A stretch of DNA of 64,000 nucleotides from Pseudodesulfovibrio sp. S3 (GTDB lineage: Bacteria; Desulfobacterota; Desulfovibrionia; Desulfovibrionales; Desulfovibrionaceae): assembly GCF_004025585.1 (NCBI RefSeq), contig NZ_QTZO01000001.1:1-64000 (forward strand). Reading direction: 5' to 3'. Shown here piece after piece: positions 48,967-58,227 of the stretch. The position numbers and the translations under genes are program-made. Positions within the stretch are counted from its first letter, which is position 1, and every line of letters begins with the position of its first letter. The notes below the pieces were generated by a model that worked only from the letters and a program-made list of their open reading frames with translations, made no database searches and was not told where the DNA came from.

Positions 48967-49937
48967 CCGGGGATTTCGTCCAGGAAGGCCTTGGTCCTGC
49001 ACTCGGACCAATAGACGTTGTCCCGGCCACCCAGAACGAACCCCACATGCCCGCCGTAGCGCGGCATCTCCAGGAACAGCTTCGGGTTGGTCGTGGCGTC
49101 AAGCACCGGATAACAGGAGGGGGCCATGAACGGGTCGTCCTGGGCTGTCACCAGCAGGGTGGGGATGCGGATGTCCTTGAGGAATTGCAGGCTGGAAGCG
49201 CGCGTGTAGTAGTCGTTGGCGTCCAGAAAGCCGCCCATCGGTGCAGTGAATCGGTCGTCGAATTCGCGCAGGGTGCGGATGCCCTTGAGCCGGGAGGCAT
49301 TCACGACGTCCGGAAAGCGGACCCCTTTATCGCGCATTTTGCTGCGCAACCCCTTCATGAAATATTCGAAATAGATGCGGTGCCGGGAAATGATCCGTTC
49401 CGCTGCGGACAGGTCGCAGGGCACGGAAAAGGTTGCGGCAGCCGCCACCTGCGCGGGCACCCGGTCCGGGGCTTCCCCCAGGTACTTGAGGATCTGGTTG
49501 CCGCCCATGGAAAAGCCGATCAAGACGATCCGGTCATATCGGCCTGTCGAAAGGCAGTGGAGAATGACCTCATGCAGGTCGTCGGTCTCGCCGGAGTGGT
49601 AGGAACGAGGAAGCCGGTTGGGTTCCGAGCTGCACCCCCGCTGGGACCAGCAGACCGTATCCCAGCCCGCGCCTGTTGCCATGCGGGCCATGCCGAGCAT
49701 GTATTTCTTCCGGGAATTTCCTTCAAGGCCGTGACTGACAATGGCCAGCCCGCGGGTTTCCCCGGTCCGGCAGCGATGCCAGTCCAGATCCAGGAAATCG
49801 GTGTCCGCCAATTCGATGCGCTCCGGTTCGGGGGCGGTCAGCGGAGTCAGGCGGAACAGGGGCGGATACACGGTGGCCAGATTGCCGAAGAGGAAGGGCA
49901 GAGGAGGCTGGTAGTCGGGTGTCGGCAGTACGGGCAT
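48963..49937 (-). CDS. Alpha/beta hydrolase of the YheT family
   Basis: A 324-residue cytoplasmic hydrolase. It shows IVSHGLEGNSRKKYM for the oxyanion region, the nucleophile elbow GFSMGGNQILKYLGE, a late aspartate in LLVTAQDDPFM, and the catalytic histidine in GGHVGFV. Matches YheT-type hydrolases of unknown substrate. ATG 49937 is chosen because it starts the conserved LPFLFGNLATVYP part. The frame extends to 50054 without a better start. No strong ribosome site. Confidence 0.88.
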   Translation of the reverse strand: MPVLPTPDYQPPLPFLFGNLATVYPPLFRLTPLTAPEPERIELADTDFLDLDWHRCRTGETRGLAIVSHGLEGNSRKKYMLGMARMATGAGWDTVCWSQRGCSSEPNRLPRSYHSGETDDLHEVILHCLSTGRYDRIVLIGFSMGGNQILKYLGEAPDRVPAQVAAAATFSVPCDLSAAERIISRHRIYFEYFMKGLRSKMRDKGVRFPDVVNASRLKGIRTLREFDDRFTAPMGGFLDANDYYTRASSLQFLKDIRIPTLLVTAQDDPFMAPSCYPVLDATTNPKLFLEMPRYGGHVGFVLGGRDNVYWSECRTKAFLDEIPG

Positions 49938-50027
49938 TCCCGATGTGTACGGCCACCCGTTCAGGATGTAAAGACCTTGCCGGGATGAAAATGGTTGCCT
50001 CCGCCCGACTTGGTTTTGTACCCTGGC

Positions 50028-50052
50028 GTTTCGCCGTGCAAGACGGCGAAAC
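50028..50052 (+). promoter_or_regulatory. Hairpin immediately upstream of the aminopeptidase ribosome site
   Basis: GTTTCGCCGT and ACGGCGAAAC form a perfect 10 bp stem around GCAAG. AAGGAG (50053-50058), the ribosome site of the next gene, begins on the next base, so the structure could influence translation or mRNA stability. Confidence 0.5.
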
Positions 50053-50063
50053 AAGGAGATGCC

Positions 50064-51269
50064 GTGTCGTTGTACGATCAGGTCGATTTGGAAAACTACG
50101 CCGAGGTTATGGTCTGGGCCATGAACCAGACCAGGGAACGCCCGCTTCGCAACAGCGAGGTCGTGCTCATCAGGTACGACATCCCCGGGCTGCCTTTGGC
50201 CGAGGCGGTCTATTCACGACTTATGGACCTTCATCTCATGCCCGTACCCGCGGCCATGCCTACTCCGTACATGGAGATGGAGCGGTATCTCAATTCCAGC
50301 TACGGCCAGTTGTTGTTCCAGCAGCCCGGATTGTCGGAACTTTATTCTCAGGCCGCAGGCGTCATCAACATAATCGCCCCGGAATCTCTGACTCATCTTC
50401 AGACCGTGGACCCGCGCACCATTGCCGAGGCCCGGCGGGCCGACGCGCCCAATCGGCGCATCCTGCAACGGCGGATGCAGTCCGGTTCCATGGGCTGGAC
50501 GACCTGTCTCTACCCCACCTCGGCCCTGGCCGAGGCCTCGGGCATGACCCTGGAGGAGTACGCCCATGCGTTGAAGCGTGCCTGCTGGCTGAACATGCCC
50601 AATCCGGTCAGGGAATGGCAGCGGCTGCAACGGGAGGTGAGGGAGCTCTGCGCCTGGCTTGATTCCATGGAGATACGGAGTCTGAAGGTGGAATCCGAGG
50701 ATATCAACCTCAAGGTCGGCGTGGGCGATAATCGCCGGTTCGTGGGGGTGAACGGGGCCAATATACCGGGGTATGAAGTCTACTTTGCGCCCGATGCCCG
50801 CAAGGTCGACGGCACCTACTATATGGACCAGCCGACCCTGCGCTACGGCCATCTCGTGACCGGCATGTCCCTGGATTTTTCCGATGGTATCGCCACGCAG
50901 GTGGAAGCCGAGCGCGGACAGGTCTTCCTGCAGAACCAGATGTACTCTGACGCGGGCGCACGGAGAGTGGGCGAGTTTTCGTTGACGGACAAGCGGTTTT
51001 CCCGCGTGGACCGGTTCATGGCCCACACCCTGCTGGACGAGAACCACGGTGGGGAACACGGCAATTGCCACCTGGCCTTGGGTGGCTCGGTTCTGGAGAG
51101 CTTTACCGGGCCGCCGGAAATGCTCACTCCGGAGCTGGAATATGAACTTGGATTCAACTCCTCGGACATGCATTGGGATCTGGTCAACACCCAGCCCAAG
51201 CGGGTCACAGCCTGGCTCAAGACCGGTTCTCCCCGGCTGATCTATGAGAACGGCGTCTTCAAAATCTGA
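50064..51269 (+). CDS. M29-family metallo-aminopeptidase
   Basis: A 401-residue aminopeptidase of the thermophilic-aminopeptidase (AmpS/AmpT) family, which removes N-terminal residues using two metal ions. Ligand-like residues appear in VEAERGQVFLQN, VGEFSL, LLDENHGGEHGNCHLALGG and SSDMHWDLV. The GTG at 50064 is preferred since AAGGAG is 5 nt upstream; the earlier frame from 49995 lacks one. The hairpin just before the ribosome site is notable. Divergent from the YheT-type gene. Confidence 0.88.
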   Translation: MSLYDQVDLENYAEVMVWAMNQTRERPLRNSEVVLIRYDIPGLPLAEAVYSRLMDLHLMPVPAAMPTPYMEMERYLNSSYGQLLFQQPGLSELYSQAAGVINIIAPESLTHLQTVDPRTIAEARRADAPNRRILQRRMQSGSMGWTTCLYPTSALAEASGMTLEEYAHALKRACWLNMPNPVREWQRLQREVRELCAWLDSMEIRSLKVESEDINLKVGVGDNRRFVGVNGANIPGYEVYFAPDARKVDGTYYMDQPTLRYGHLVTGMSLDFSDGIATQVEAERGQVFLQNQMYSDAGARRVGEFSLTDKRFSRVDRFMAHTLLDENHGGEHGNCHLALGGSVLESFTGPPEMLTPELEYELGFNSSDMHWDLVNTQPKRVTAWLKTGSPRLIYENGVFKI

Positions 51270-51416
51270 TTGCCGCTTCGCTTCCGTGGCCGCACGGACG
51301 GTGTTTTTCTTGTCATCGCGGCCATTGACAACCCTTTCCACATGCTTATTTCCCCAACAGATCTCGCTCCCTGCGGGCTTTTTCATACCATAATACGTTT
51401 TAAGGATTAATATTTC

Positions 51417-52034
51417 ATGGCGAAAAACAAAAACGAAGTGCCCATCAACGGCCTGTATGACGATGAAGGAAGGATCTTCACCGAAGAACAGGCCTTCGAG
51501 ACGCCCGACGAGGCAGAGGCCGGAGAAACCGAGGCCGAGGTTTCCCTGAGTCAGGAGGAATTGTATGCCCTGTGCCGCGAGTCGGTTTGCCCGGCGTGTG
51601 ATGTGCACAAGGAGGCCGAAGGAATCCGGTTGCGCGCCCTGGCCGATTCCGAGAACGTCAAGAAACGGCTCATGCGGGAAACCGAGGAACTGAAGAAGTA
51701 CGCGGGAGAGTCCATTCTGGCCGATCTGCTGCCGATCCTCGACAATCTTGATCTTGCACTGGCGCACACCGGCGGGCTGAGCCCTGAATGCCAGAATTTC
51801 GTCATCGGCGTGGACATGACCCGCAAGCTCTTTCTGGGGGCGGTCAAGGGCCACGGGCTGGAACAGGTGCAGGCCGAGGTCGGCACCGAATTCGATCCGG
51901 AGATTCATGAGGCCGTGGGGACCGTGGAAGAACAGGGGCTGGGCGACAACCTGATAGCCCAGGTGATCCAGGGTGGCTATCGGCTGAAAGGACGGCTCAT
52001 CCGTCCGGCCAAGGTCATGGTCAACAAGGTTTAA
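51417..52034 (+). CDS. grpE: DnaK nucleotide-exchange factor GrpE
   Basis: A 205-residue dimeric exchange factor. Its core (about 70-205) has ENVKKRLMRETEELKKYAGESILADLLPILDNLDLALAH and the C-terminal beta domain VGTEFDPEIHEAVG...GYRLKGRLIRPAKVMV. Unusually, the region before the long coiled coil holds Cys53, Cys58 and Cys61 (CX4CX2C, with CPAC), possibly metal- or redox-sensitive. It starts 147 bp after the aminopeptidase, and dnaK follows 107 bp later. TTGACA at 51325 could be a -35, but no good -10 was found. Confidence 0.93.
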   Translation: MAKNKNEVPINGLYDDEGRIFTEEQAFETPDEAEAGETEAEVSLSQEELYALCRESVCPACDVHKEAEGIRLRALADSENVKKRLMRETEELKKYAGESILADLLPILDNLDLALAHTGGLSPECQNFVIGVDMTRKLFLGAVKGHGLEQVQAEVGTEFDPEIHEAVGTVEEQGLGDNLIAQVIQGGYRLKGRLIRPAKVMVNKV

Positions 52035-52094
52035 GGCTTTTTTGATGCGCAGGCTCTTTACAAGGCCGAACGCATGATTATTGAACAAAGTAAC

Positions 52095-52104
52095 GTAAAT
52101 TTAC
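52095..52104. promoter_or_regulatory. Palindrome upstream of dnaK
   Basis: GTAAATTTAC is a perfect 10 bp palindrome 37 bp before the dnaK start. It may be an operator or part of a promoter. Neither CIRCE nor a sigma32 promoter was recognised here. Confidence 0.25.
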
Positions 52105-52141
52105 CGTTTCATACGACATTTATATTTAGGAGGACATACAT

Positions 52142-54049
52142 ATGGGTAAGATCATAGGGATCGACCTTGGAACCACCAACTCCTGCGTTTACGTCATGGA
52201 GGGCAAAGACCCGAAATGCGTCAGCAATCCCGAGGGTGGCCGTACCACGCCGTCTGTCGTGGCCTTTACTGACAAGGAACGCCTGGTGGGCGATATCGCG
52301 AAACGCCAGTCCGTCACCAACCCTGAAAAGACCGTGTTCGCCATCAAGCGCCTCATGGGCCGTGCTTCCGATGCGCCCGAGGTCAAGAAGTGGCAGAAGC
52401 ACTGTCCGTACAGAATCGTGGCCGGTAACGGCAACGACGCCTGGGTCGAGATCGACGGCAAGAAATATTCCCCGCCCGAAGTGTCTGCCATGATTCTTCA
52501 GAAACTGAAGAAGGATGCCGAGATTTACCTGGGCGAGCCCGTCACCGAAGCGGTCATCACCGTTCCGGCCTACTTCAACGACTCTCAGCGCCAGGCCACC
52601 AAGGACGCAGGCAAGATCGCCGGCCTTGAGGTCAAGCGTATCATCAACGAACCCACTGCGGCTTCCCTGGCCTATGGTTTCGACAAGAAGGCCAACGAGA
52701 AGATCGCGGTCTTCGACCTCGGCGGCGGTACCTTCGACATCTCCATTCTGGAAGTGGGCGACAACGTCGTGGAAGTCCGCGCCACCAACGGCGACACCTT
52801 CCTCGGCGGCGAGGATTTCGACCACCGCATCATCGAGTATCTGGTGGACGAGTTCAAGAAGGAGACCGGCATCGACCTGTCCAAGGACCGCATGGCCCTT
52901 CAGCGGTTGAAAGAGGCTTCGGAAAAGGCCAAGCACGAGCTGTCCTCTTCCATGGAGTCCGAGGTCAACCTTCCGTTCATCACCGCCGACCAGAACGGTC
53001 CCAAGCACATGATGGTCAAGATCACCCGAAGCAAGCTGGAAAAGCTTGTCGAGGATCTGGTCGACCGGACTGTCGAACCGTGCAAGAAGGCTCTCAAGGA
53101 CGCAGGCCTGTCTGCTGCCGATATCGACGAAGTCATTCTGGTGGGCGGCATGACCCGTATGCCGCTGGTCCAGGAAAAGGTGAAGTCCTTCTTCGGCAAG
53201 GAACCCAACCGCTCCGTGAACCCCGACGAAGTCGTAGCCATGGGCGCGGCCATTCAGGGCGGCATCCTGGCCGGTGACGTCAAGGACGTCCTGCTTCTCG
53301 ACGTGACCCCGCTTTCACTGGGTATCGAGACCATGGGCGGCGTGATGACGCACCTCATCGAGCGCAACACCACCATCCCGACCAAGAAGTCCCAGGTGTT
53401 CACCACGGCATCCGATAATCAGCCGTCCGTGTCCATCCGCGTCTTCCAGGGCGAGCGCCCCATGTCTGCGGACAACAAGCTGCTCGGCAACTTCGAATTG
53501 ACCGGCATTCCGCCGGCGCCGCGCGGCGTGCCGCAGGTCGAAGTCTCCTTTGACATCGACGCCAACGGCATTGTCCACGTCCATGCCAAGGATCTGGGCA
53601 CCGGCCGCGAGCAGTCCATCCAGATTACGGCCAGCTCCGGCCTGTCCGACGACGAAATCGACCAGATGGTCAAGGACGCCGAGGCTCATGCCGACGAGGA
53701 CAAGAAGAAGCAGGAGCTTATCGAGACTCGCAACCAGGCCGACACCCTTGTCTACACCTCCGAGAAATCCCTGCGGGATCTCGGCGACAAGGTCAGCTCG
53801 GAACTGAAGGTGGAGATCGAAGGCAAGATCGAAGCCGTTAAAAAGGCGCTCGAAACCGACGACACTGCCGAGATCAAGGCCAAGGCCGATGATCTGGCCC
53901 AGAGTTCCCATAAGTTGGCCGAACAGCTCTATGCCCAGCAGAATTCCGAAAGTGCCGGGCCGGATGCGGGTGCAGCAGGTGCCGACGCAGGCTCTGCCGC
54001 CAAGGATGACGATGACGTGGTCGACGCCGACTACACCGAGGTCAAGTAG
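52142..54049 (+). CDS. dnaK: Chaperone DnaK (Hsp70)
   Basis: The main Hsp70. The 635-residue protein has [18 protein letters not shown], the ATPase motifs [14 protein letters not shown] and [13 protein letters not shown], the linker [15 protein letters not shown], the substrate beta domain, and a helical lid ending in the acidic [13 protein letters not shown] tail. AGGAGGACATACAT before the ATG is a strong ribosome site. Complete. Confidence 0.98.
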   Translation: MGKIIGIDLGTTNSCVYVMEGKDPKCVSNPEGGRTTPSVVAFTDKERLVGDIAKRQSVTNPEKTVFAIKRLMGRASDAPEVKKWQKHCPYRIVAGNGNDAWVEIDGKKYSPPEVSAMILQKLKKDAEIYLGEPVTEAVITVPAYFNDSQRQATKDAGKIAGLEVKRIINEPTAASLAYGFDKKANEKIAVFDLGGGTFDISILEVGDNVVEVRATNGDTFLGGEDFDHRIIEYLVDEFKKETGIDLSKDRMALQRLKEASEKAKHELSSSMESEVNLPFITADQNGPKHMMVKITRSKLEKLVEDLVDRTVEPCKKALKDAGLSAADIDEVILVGGMTRMPLVQEKVKSFFGKEPNRSVNPDEVVAMGAAIQGGILAGDVKDVLLLDVTPLSLGIETMGGVMTHLIERNTTIPTKKSQVFTTASDNQPSVSIRVFQGERPMSADNKLLGNFELTGIPPAPRGVPQVEVSFDIDANGIVHVHAKDLGTGREQSIQITASSGLSDDEIDQMVKDAEAHADEDKKKQELIETRNQADTLVYTSEKSLRDLGDKVSSELKVEIEGKIEAVKKALETDDTAEIKAKADDLAQSSHKLAEQLYAQQNSESAGPDAGAAGADAGSAAKDDDDVVDADYTEVK

Positions 54050-54087
54050 TTCGGCTTGCTTTCACAGATCAAGCGAAGTATAGCATT

Positions 54088-54120
54088 ACCCGGTCCGCAC
54101 CCTTGCGGGCCGGGTTTTTT
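54088..54120 (+). terminator. Terminator after dnaK
   Basis: ACCCGG and CCGGGT with inner CCGCA/TGCGG pairs give a bulged stem, followed by TTTTTT. It ends the grpE-dnaK unit. Confidence 0.8.
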
Positions 54121-54172
54121 ATCTGGCTGTGAAATAGCTGTAACAGAACAGACAATGGATCGAATCCGTCCT

Positions 54173-56218
54173 ATGAAGAAATCAACATATTGCGCCAGGG
54201 GTCTTGCCGTTCTGGTGATGATCGTTCTTTTTGCCTGGGGGTGCGCCCCCAAGCAGCCATCTATGAAGAGTGTTGACATGCTGTCCACGCCCAATCTGTT
54301 GGTCGAGGCCGATGCCTCCTGGCAGGCCAAGCGATACGAGGCGGCAGAGCTGTATTACGCAGCCGCCCTTGAGAGGGCCGATCTGACCAAGGGCGAATTG
54401 CCTGTGGTCTATGCCCGCCTTGCCGAATCCGCCAACATGAACGGCCATTACCACCAGGCGCGCATCGCGTTGGAAAAGTGGGCCAATATCGATACCACCG
54501 CCCTGGAGCGCATGGATTGGGAGCAACCGTATCTCAATGCCATGGCCGGGCTGGACAAGGTGGAACGGCTGCGCAATCACCTCAAGTGGTTGCTGGAAAG
54601 TACCTCTGTCCCATGGGAAACCAAGCGGGAAGTGGCCCTGTGGTATACGGGCTATTTTCAGACAAAAGACGACCCCGAGCGCGCTCTGGACGTCCTGGAC
54701 GGATTTTACAAGCAGGCCCCGGACAAGCAGGCGAAAGCCCTCTTCGAGCAGGAATACCTGCAGAGGCTGCTGACCTGTGATGATGGGGTGGTGGAGTCCC
54801 TGTCCACGGCGGTCACCCCGGCCAACCAATGGCGTTTTCCCTATGCCCTTGTGGCTTTTGAGCGAGGCGTGCGCAAGGCTGTCGACCCTGAGGCATGGTC
54901 CGCCGTATGGCGCACCATGCGCAGCCTGAGCACCGGCAGCGAGCTTGTGGACACTGTTCCGCTGGAGACCCGGCTGGCCGAACTTGAAGCCCGGTACGGG
55001 GTGCCCAGTGTCGGATTGGCCTTGTTGCTGCCTGTCACAGGCCCCTACGCCAAGGTGGGCGTGAAGGTTTTGCGCGGCGCCGGGCTTGCCCAGTGGCGGC
55101 TTGCCCAGGAGGGCGTCAACGTCGATCTGCGCGTTATCAACACCGAAGCGGCTGGATGGGAGAAGCTTCTGGCCGAACTGCCGCGTCATTACACCGTGGT
55201 GGGCGGCCCCTTGCGGATCGACGCCTTCAAGCGGCTTTATGAACCAGGCTCTCCGGCCAGCGACCTGCTCGAACAGCGGGCCGTGTTTACCTTTCTCTCC
55301 AGTCTCGGGGATTTGACCGAGGGCAAGGACGCCTGGCGGTTCTTTACCAGCCGCAATGACGAGGTTCGCAGTCTGGTCTCCCTGGCTGTGGACGAGCTTG
55401 GCATCAAGGACCTGGCGGTCTTCTACCCCGAGGAGAAGTTCGGCCGGACCATGGCCCAGACCTTCTATCAGGAGGCCACTCCCCTGGGCGGACGCATCAA
55501 GGGCATGGTGTCCTATCCCTCGCATGATCTCAAGCAGTGGAGCAAGCGGGTGGGGCAGTTGTTGAAAGTGCCTGCGGATTTCAACGACAACAAGGATGTT
55601 CCGTTGGCGATGCCCGACTTCGGGGCCGTGTTCATTCCGGACGGCTGGAGTCAGGCCGAGGCCCTGTTGCCCAATTTCTTTTTCTTTGAAGGAGACCAGT
55701 TGGTCTTTCTCGGCCCCGGATTGTGGAGCCGCGCCCTGGATTCCGTCAAGGACGTGGACGAGCATTACTTCAGGCTGGCAGTCTGTCCCGGTGCCTGGTG
55801 GGACGGTTCGCAGGGCGGAAAGGCCCTGCAATACGCGCTCACTGAAGAGGGTCTGGGACAGGCCGATTTCTGGGTGGCGCTGGGCTACGATTTTATTCGC
55901 TTTGCCGGGAAACTCGGCACGTTGCCGGCTTCCTGGAACGGTCGTCTGGTCAACAAACGCATCCAGGATGCCCAGGACATGGAGTTCAGCATGGCCCCCA
56001 TGGTCTGGAATAAGGATGGCGTGGCCAGTCAGAAGCTGTATCTGTTCAGCCCAGTCCAGAACGGCAAGGAGATAGTGGATGCCGACAAGATTACCGACAG
56101 GGTCGTTCGGGCAAAGGCCCGGCGTGAGAAACGCATGGAAGCCTATGAGAAGCGCATGGAGGGCGGGGTTGTGAAAAAGCCCGCTGCGGTTAATCCCGAT
56201 ACTCCGCCGATTCAGTAG
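54173..56218 (+). CDS. LpoA-like lipoprotein (penicillin-binding-protein activator type)
   Basis: A 681-residue outer-envelope lipoprotein. Its signal peptide ends at LFAWGC, an unusual lipobox. An N-terminal helical, TPR-like region (about 40-280) is followed by a type I periplasmic binding-like domain (about 285-600: [56 protein letters not shown]). That layout is that of LpoA, the activator of PBP1a, though small changes make a different ligand possible. A basic C-terminal tail follows. The start is uncertain (ATG 54173 or 54155). gatC begins 26 nt later. Confidence 0.8.
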   Translation: MKKSTYCARGLAVLVMIVLFAWGCAPKQPSMKSVDMLSTPNLLVEADASWQAKRYEAAELYYAAALERADLTKGELPVVYARLAESANMNGHYHQARIALEKWANIDTTALERMDWEQPYLNAMAGLDKVERLRNHLKWLLESTSVPWETKREVALWYTGYFQTKDDPERALDVLDGFYKQAPDKQAKALFEQEYLQRLLTCDDGVVESLSTAVTPANQWRFPYALVAFERGVRKAVDPEAWSAVWRTMRSLSTGSELVDTVPLETRLAELEARYGVPSVGLALLLPVTGPYAKVGVKVLRGAGLAQWRLAQEGVNVDLRVINTEAAGWEKLLAELPRHYTVVGGPLRIDAFKRLYEPGSPASDLLEQRAVFTFLSSLGDLTEGKDAWRFFTSRNDEVRSLVSLAVDELGIKDLAVFYPEEKFGRTMAQTFYQEATPLGGRIKGMVSYPSHDLKQWSKRVGQLLKVPADFNDNKDVPLAMPDFGAVFIPDGWSQAEALLPNFFFFEGDQLVFLGPGLWSRALDSVKDVDEHYFRLAVCPGAWWDGSQGGKALQYALTEEGLGQADFWVALGYDFIRFAGKLGTLPASWNGRLVNKRIQDAQDMEFSMAPMVWNKDGVASQKLYLFSPVQNGKEIVDADKITDRVVRAKARREKRMEAYEKRMEGGVVKKPAAVNPDTPPIQ

Positions 56219-56244
56219 CAGACTTGTTCATAAAGGAGACCATA

Positions 56245-56529
56245 ATGAAAATCAGTCCCGAAGAAGTGGCCAAGGTCGCCAGCCTTTCCCGGCTCGACCT
56301 GTCCCAGGACAAGCTTGAGCTGTTCGCCGGACAGCTCGGGGATATTCTCGACCACATGGACAAGCTTGGCGAACTCGACACGGACGCCGTGGAACCCATG
56401 TACAGTCCGGTCACGCACACCACGGTGCTGCGCAAGGATGAAGCGCGCAAGGATTACACCCGCCAAGAAGTGCTGTCCAACGCCCCAGAGCAGGACGGTC
56501 AGTTCTTCATTGTTCCTCGCATTGTTTAA
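56245..56529 (+). CDS. gatC: Asp-tRNA(Asn)/Glu-tRNA(Gln) amidotransferase subunit C
   Basis: A 94-residue subunit that stabilises GatA with Gat[25 protein letters not shown], the [20 protein letters not shown] middle and the late LRKDEA and FIVPRIV are typical. AAAGGAG is 6 nt before the ATG. gatA follows directly. gatB is not in this window. Confidence 0.95.
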   Translation: MKISPEEVAKVASLSRLDLSQDKLELFAGQLGDILDHMDKLGELDTDAVEPMYSPVTHTTVLRKDEARKDYTRQEVLSNAPEQDGQFFIVPRIV

Positions 56530-56556
56530 TAATTTGATATAATTCAGGATTGATTG

Positions 56557-58014
56557 ATGTCTGAACTCTATACCAAGACGCTGACCGAAATCGCCGCACT
56601 GCTCCGGTCCGGGGAAGTGACGGCCGTCCAGGCGGTCAAAAGCTGTCTGGATCGCATTGATGCCACCGAACCCAGGGTCAGGGCGCTGATCACGGTCATG
56701 ACCGAAGAGGCCATGAAAGAGGCCGAGGCCATGGACGATGCCGGGCCGGACGCGAGCAAGCCCTTGTGGGGCGTTCCCATTGTTCTCAAGGATTTGCTGA
56801 CCACCAAGGGAACCAGGACCACTTGCGGGTCCAAGATCCTCGATGATTTCGTTCCCTTTTATGACGCCACAGCCGTGACCAAGCTCAAGGAAGCCGGGGC
56901 CGTCATCGTCGGCAAGGCCAATATGGACGAGTTTGCCATGGGTTCCTCCACGGAAAACTCCGCTTTTTTCATGACCGCCAACCCCTGGGACCTGGAGCGC
57001 GTACCCGGCGGCTCGTCCGGCGGTTCCGGTGCGACCGTGGCGGCGGGCCAGTGTTATGCGGCCCTCGGCACCGACACCGGCGGCTCCATCCGTACTCCGG
57101 CGTCTTTCTGCGGCATCGTTGGGCTCAAACCCACCTATGGCCGCATCTCCCGGTTCGGACTCATTGCCTACGGTTCCTCCCTTGACCAGATCGGTCCCAT
57201 GACCCGGAGCGTCGAGGACGCGGCCCGCCTGTTGCAGGTCATGGCCGGACACGATCCCAAGGATTCCACCTCCGTGGATGTGGCTGTGCCGGACTATCTG
57301 GCCGGGCTGGGGCGTGAAAACCTCAACGGCGTGACCATCGGCCTGCCCGAGGAATACTGGGGCGAAGGCCTGGATGCGGAAGTCGAGGAAGCGTGCAAGA
57401 GCGCCGTCGCCAGGATGGAAGCCCTGGGCGCCAAGACCGTTCCCTTGTCCCTCAAGCTCACCGAGTACGCCATCGCCACCTATTACATCATCGCCATGGC
57501 CGAGGCTTCCTCGAACCTGTCCCGGTTCGACGGCGTGCGCTTTGGTCACCGCAACAGGAAAGCCGACGAACTGATCGACATGTACACTTCGAGCCGGACC
57601 GAAGGGTTCGGCGACGAGGTGCAGCGTCGCATCATCATGGGCACCTATGTGCTCTCAAGCGGCTACTATGATGCCTACTACAACAAGGCCGCCAAGGTCC
57701 GTCGCCTGTTGCGCGAGGATTTCGACAAGGCGTTCGAGCAGTGCGACCTCATCGCGGGTCCGGTTCTGCCGACCACAGCCTTTAAAAAAGGCGCCAAGGT
57801 CGATCCGCTTCAGATGTATCTCATCGACATATTCACTATTTCCTGCAACCTGGCCGGACTTCCCGGCATGAGTCTGCCCGTTGGATTGGGCCGGGATTCC
57901 GGAATGCCGGTGGGTCTCCAGCTCATGGGCCCGGCCTTTTGCGAGGCGGACATGCTCTCCGTGGCCGAATGCCTTGAGCGCAACCTCGACCCCATGCCCA
58001 TGCCGGAACTGTAG
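56557..58014 (+). CDS. gatA: Asp-tRNA(Asn)/Glu-tRNA(Gln) amidotransferase subunit A
   Basis: The amidase part of the indirect Gln/Asn-tRNA pathway. The 485-residue protein of the amidase signature family has the Ser-cisSer-Lys triad: Lys in [14 protein letters not shown], the cis-Ser in [14 protein letters not shown], and the nucleophile in [14 protein letters not shown] 56557 follows a modest AGGAT site. Complete. Ends with a strong terminator. Confidence 0.96.
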   Translation: MSELYTKTLTEIAALLRSGEVTAVQAVKSCLDRIDATEPRVRALITVMTEEAMKEAEAMDDAGPDASKPLWGVPIVLKDLLTTKGTRTTCGSKILDDFVPFYDATAVTKLKEAGAVIVGKANMDEFAMGSSTENSAFFMTANPWDLERVPGGSSGGSGATVAAGQCYAALGTDTGGSIRTPASFCGIVGLKPTYGRISRFGLIAYGSSLDQIGPMTRSVEDAARLLQVMAGHDPKDSTSVDVAVPDYLAGLGRENLNGVTIGLPEEYWGEGLDAEVEEACKSAVARMEALGAKTVPLSLKLTEYAIATYYIIAMAEASSNLSRFDGVRFGHRNRKADELIDMYTSSRTEGFGDEVQRRIIMGTYVLSSGYYDAYYNKAAKVRRLLREDFDKAFEQCDLIAGPVLPTTAFKKGAKVDPLQMYLIDIFTISCNLAGLPGMSLPVGLGRDSGMPVGLQLMGPAFCEADMLSVAECLERNLDPMPMPEL

Positions 58015-58035
58015 AAAACGATTGAAAGATAAAAG

Positions 58036-58074
58036 CCGGTTGTATGCTGATGCATGCAACCGGCTTTTTTTTGG
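58036..58074 (+). terminator. Terminator after gatA
   Basis: AGCCGGTTGTATGC and GCATGCAACCGGCT pair with one G-U pair around TGAT, then eight Ts. Confidence 0.92.
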
Positions 58075-58138
58075 GTGTCAGTTCAACAGTTTTCGGGCCA
58101 TGGCTTGCGCCCGGTTGGCAGTGTCGCGTTCATCTTCC

Positions 58139-58225
58139 TTTGCCGAAGGCACACAAACAGCTGTGAAGGGGGAGTCCAGAGGGGGAAACTTTCTCGAAAG
58201 TTGCTCCCTCTGGCCGCCGGAGGCA
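58139..58225. repeat. Dispersed hairpin repeat, copy 2
   Basis: Matches 32809-32892 from TTTGCCGAAGGCACACAAA through GGAGTCCAGAGG to GGCCGCCGGAGGC. The outer stem CCAGAGGG/CCCTCTGG is identical and the inner stem is AACTTTC/GAAAGTT. In both places it lies after a terminator and just downstream of a minus-strand gene. Confidence 0.75.
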
Positions 58226-58227
58226 TC

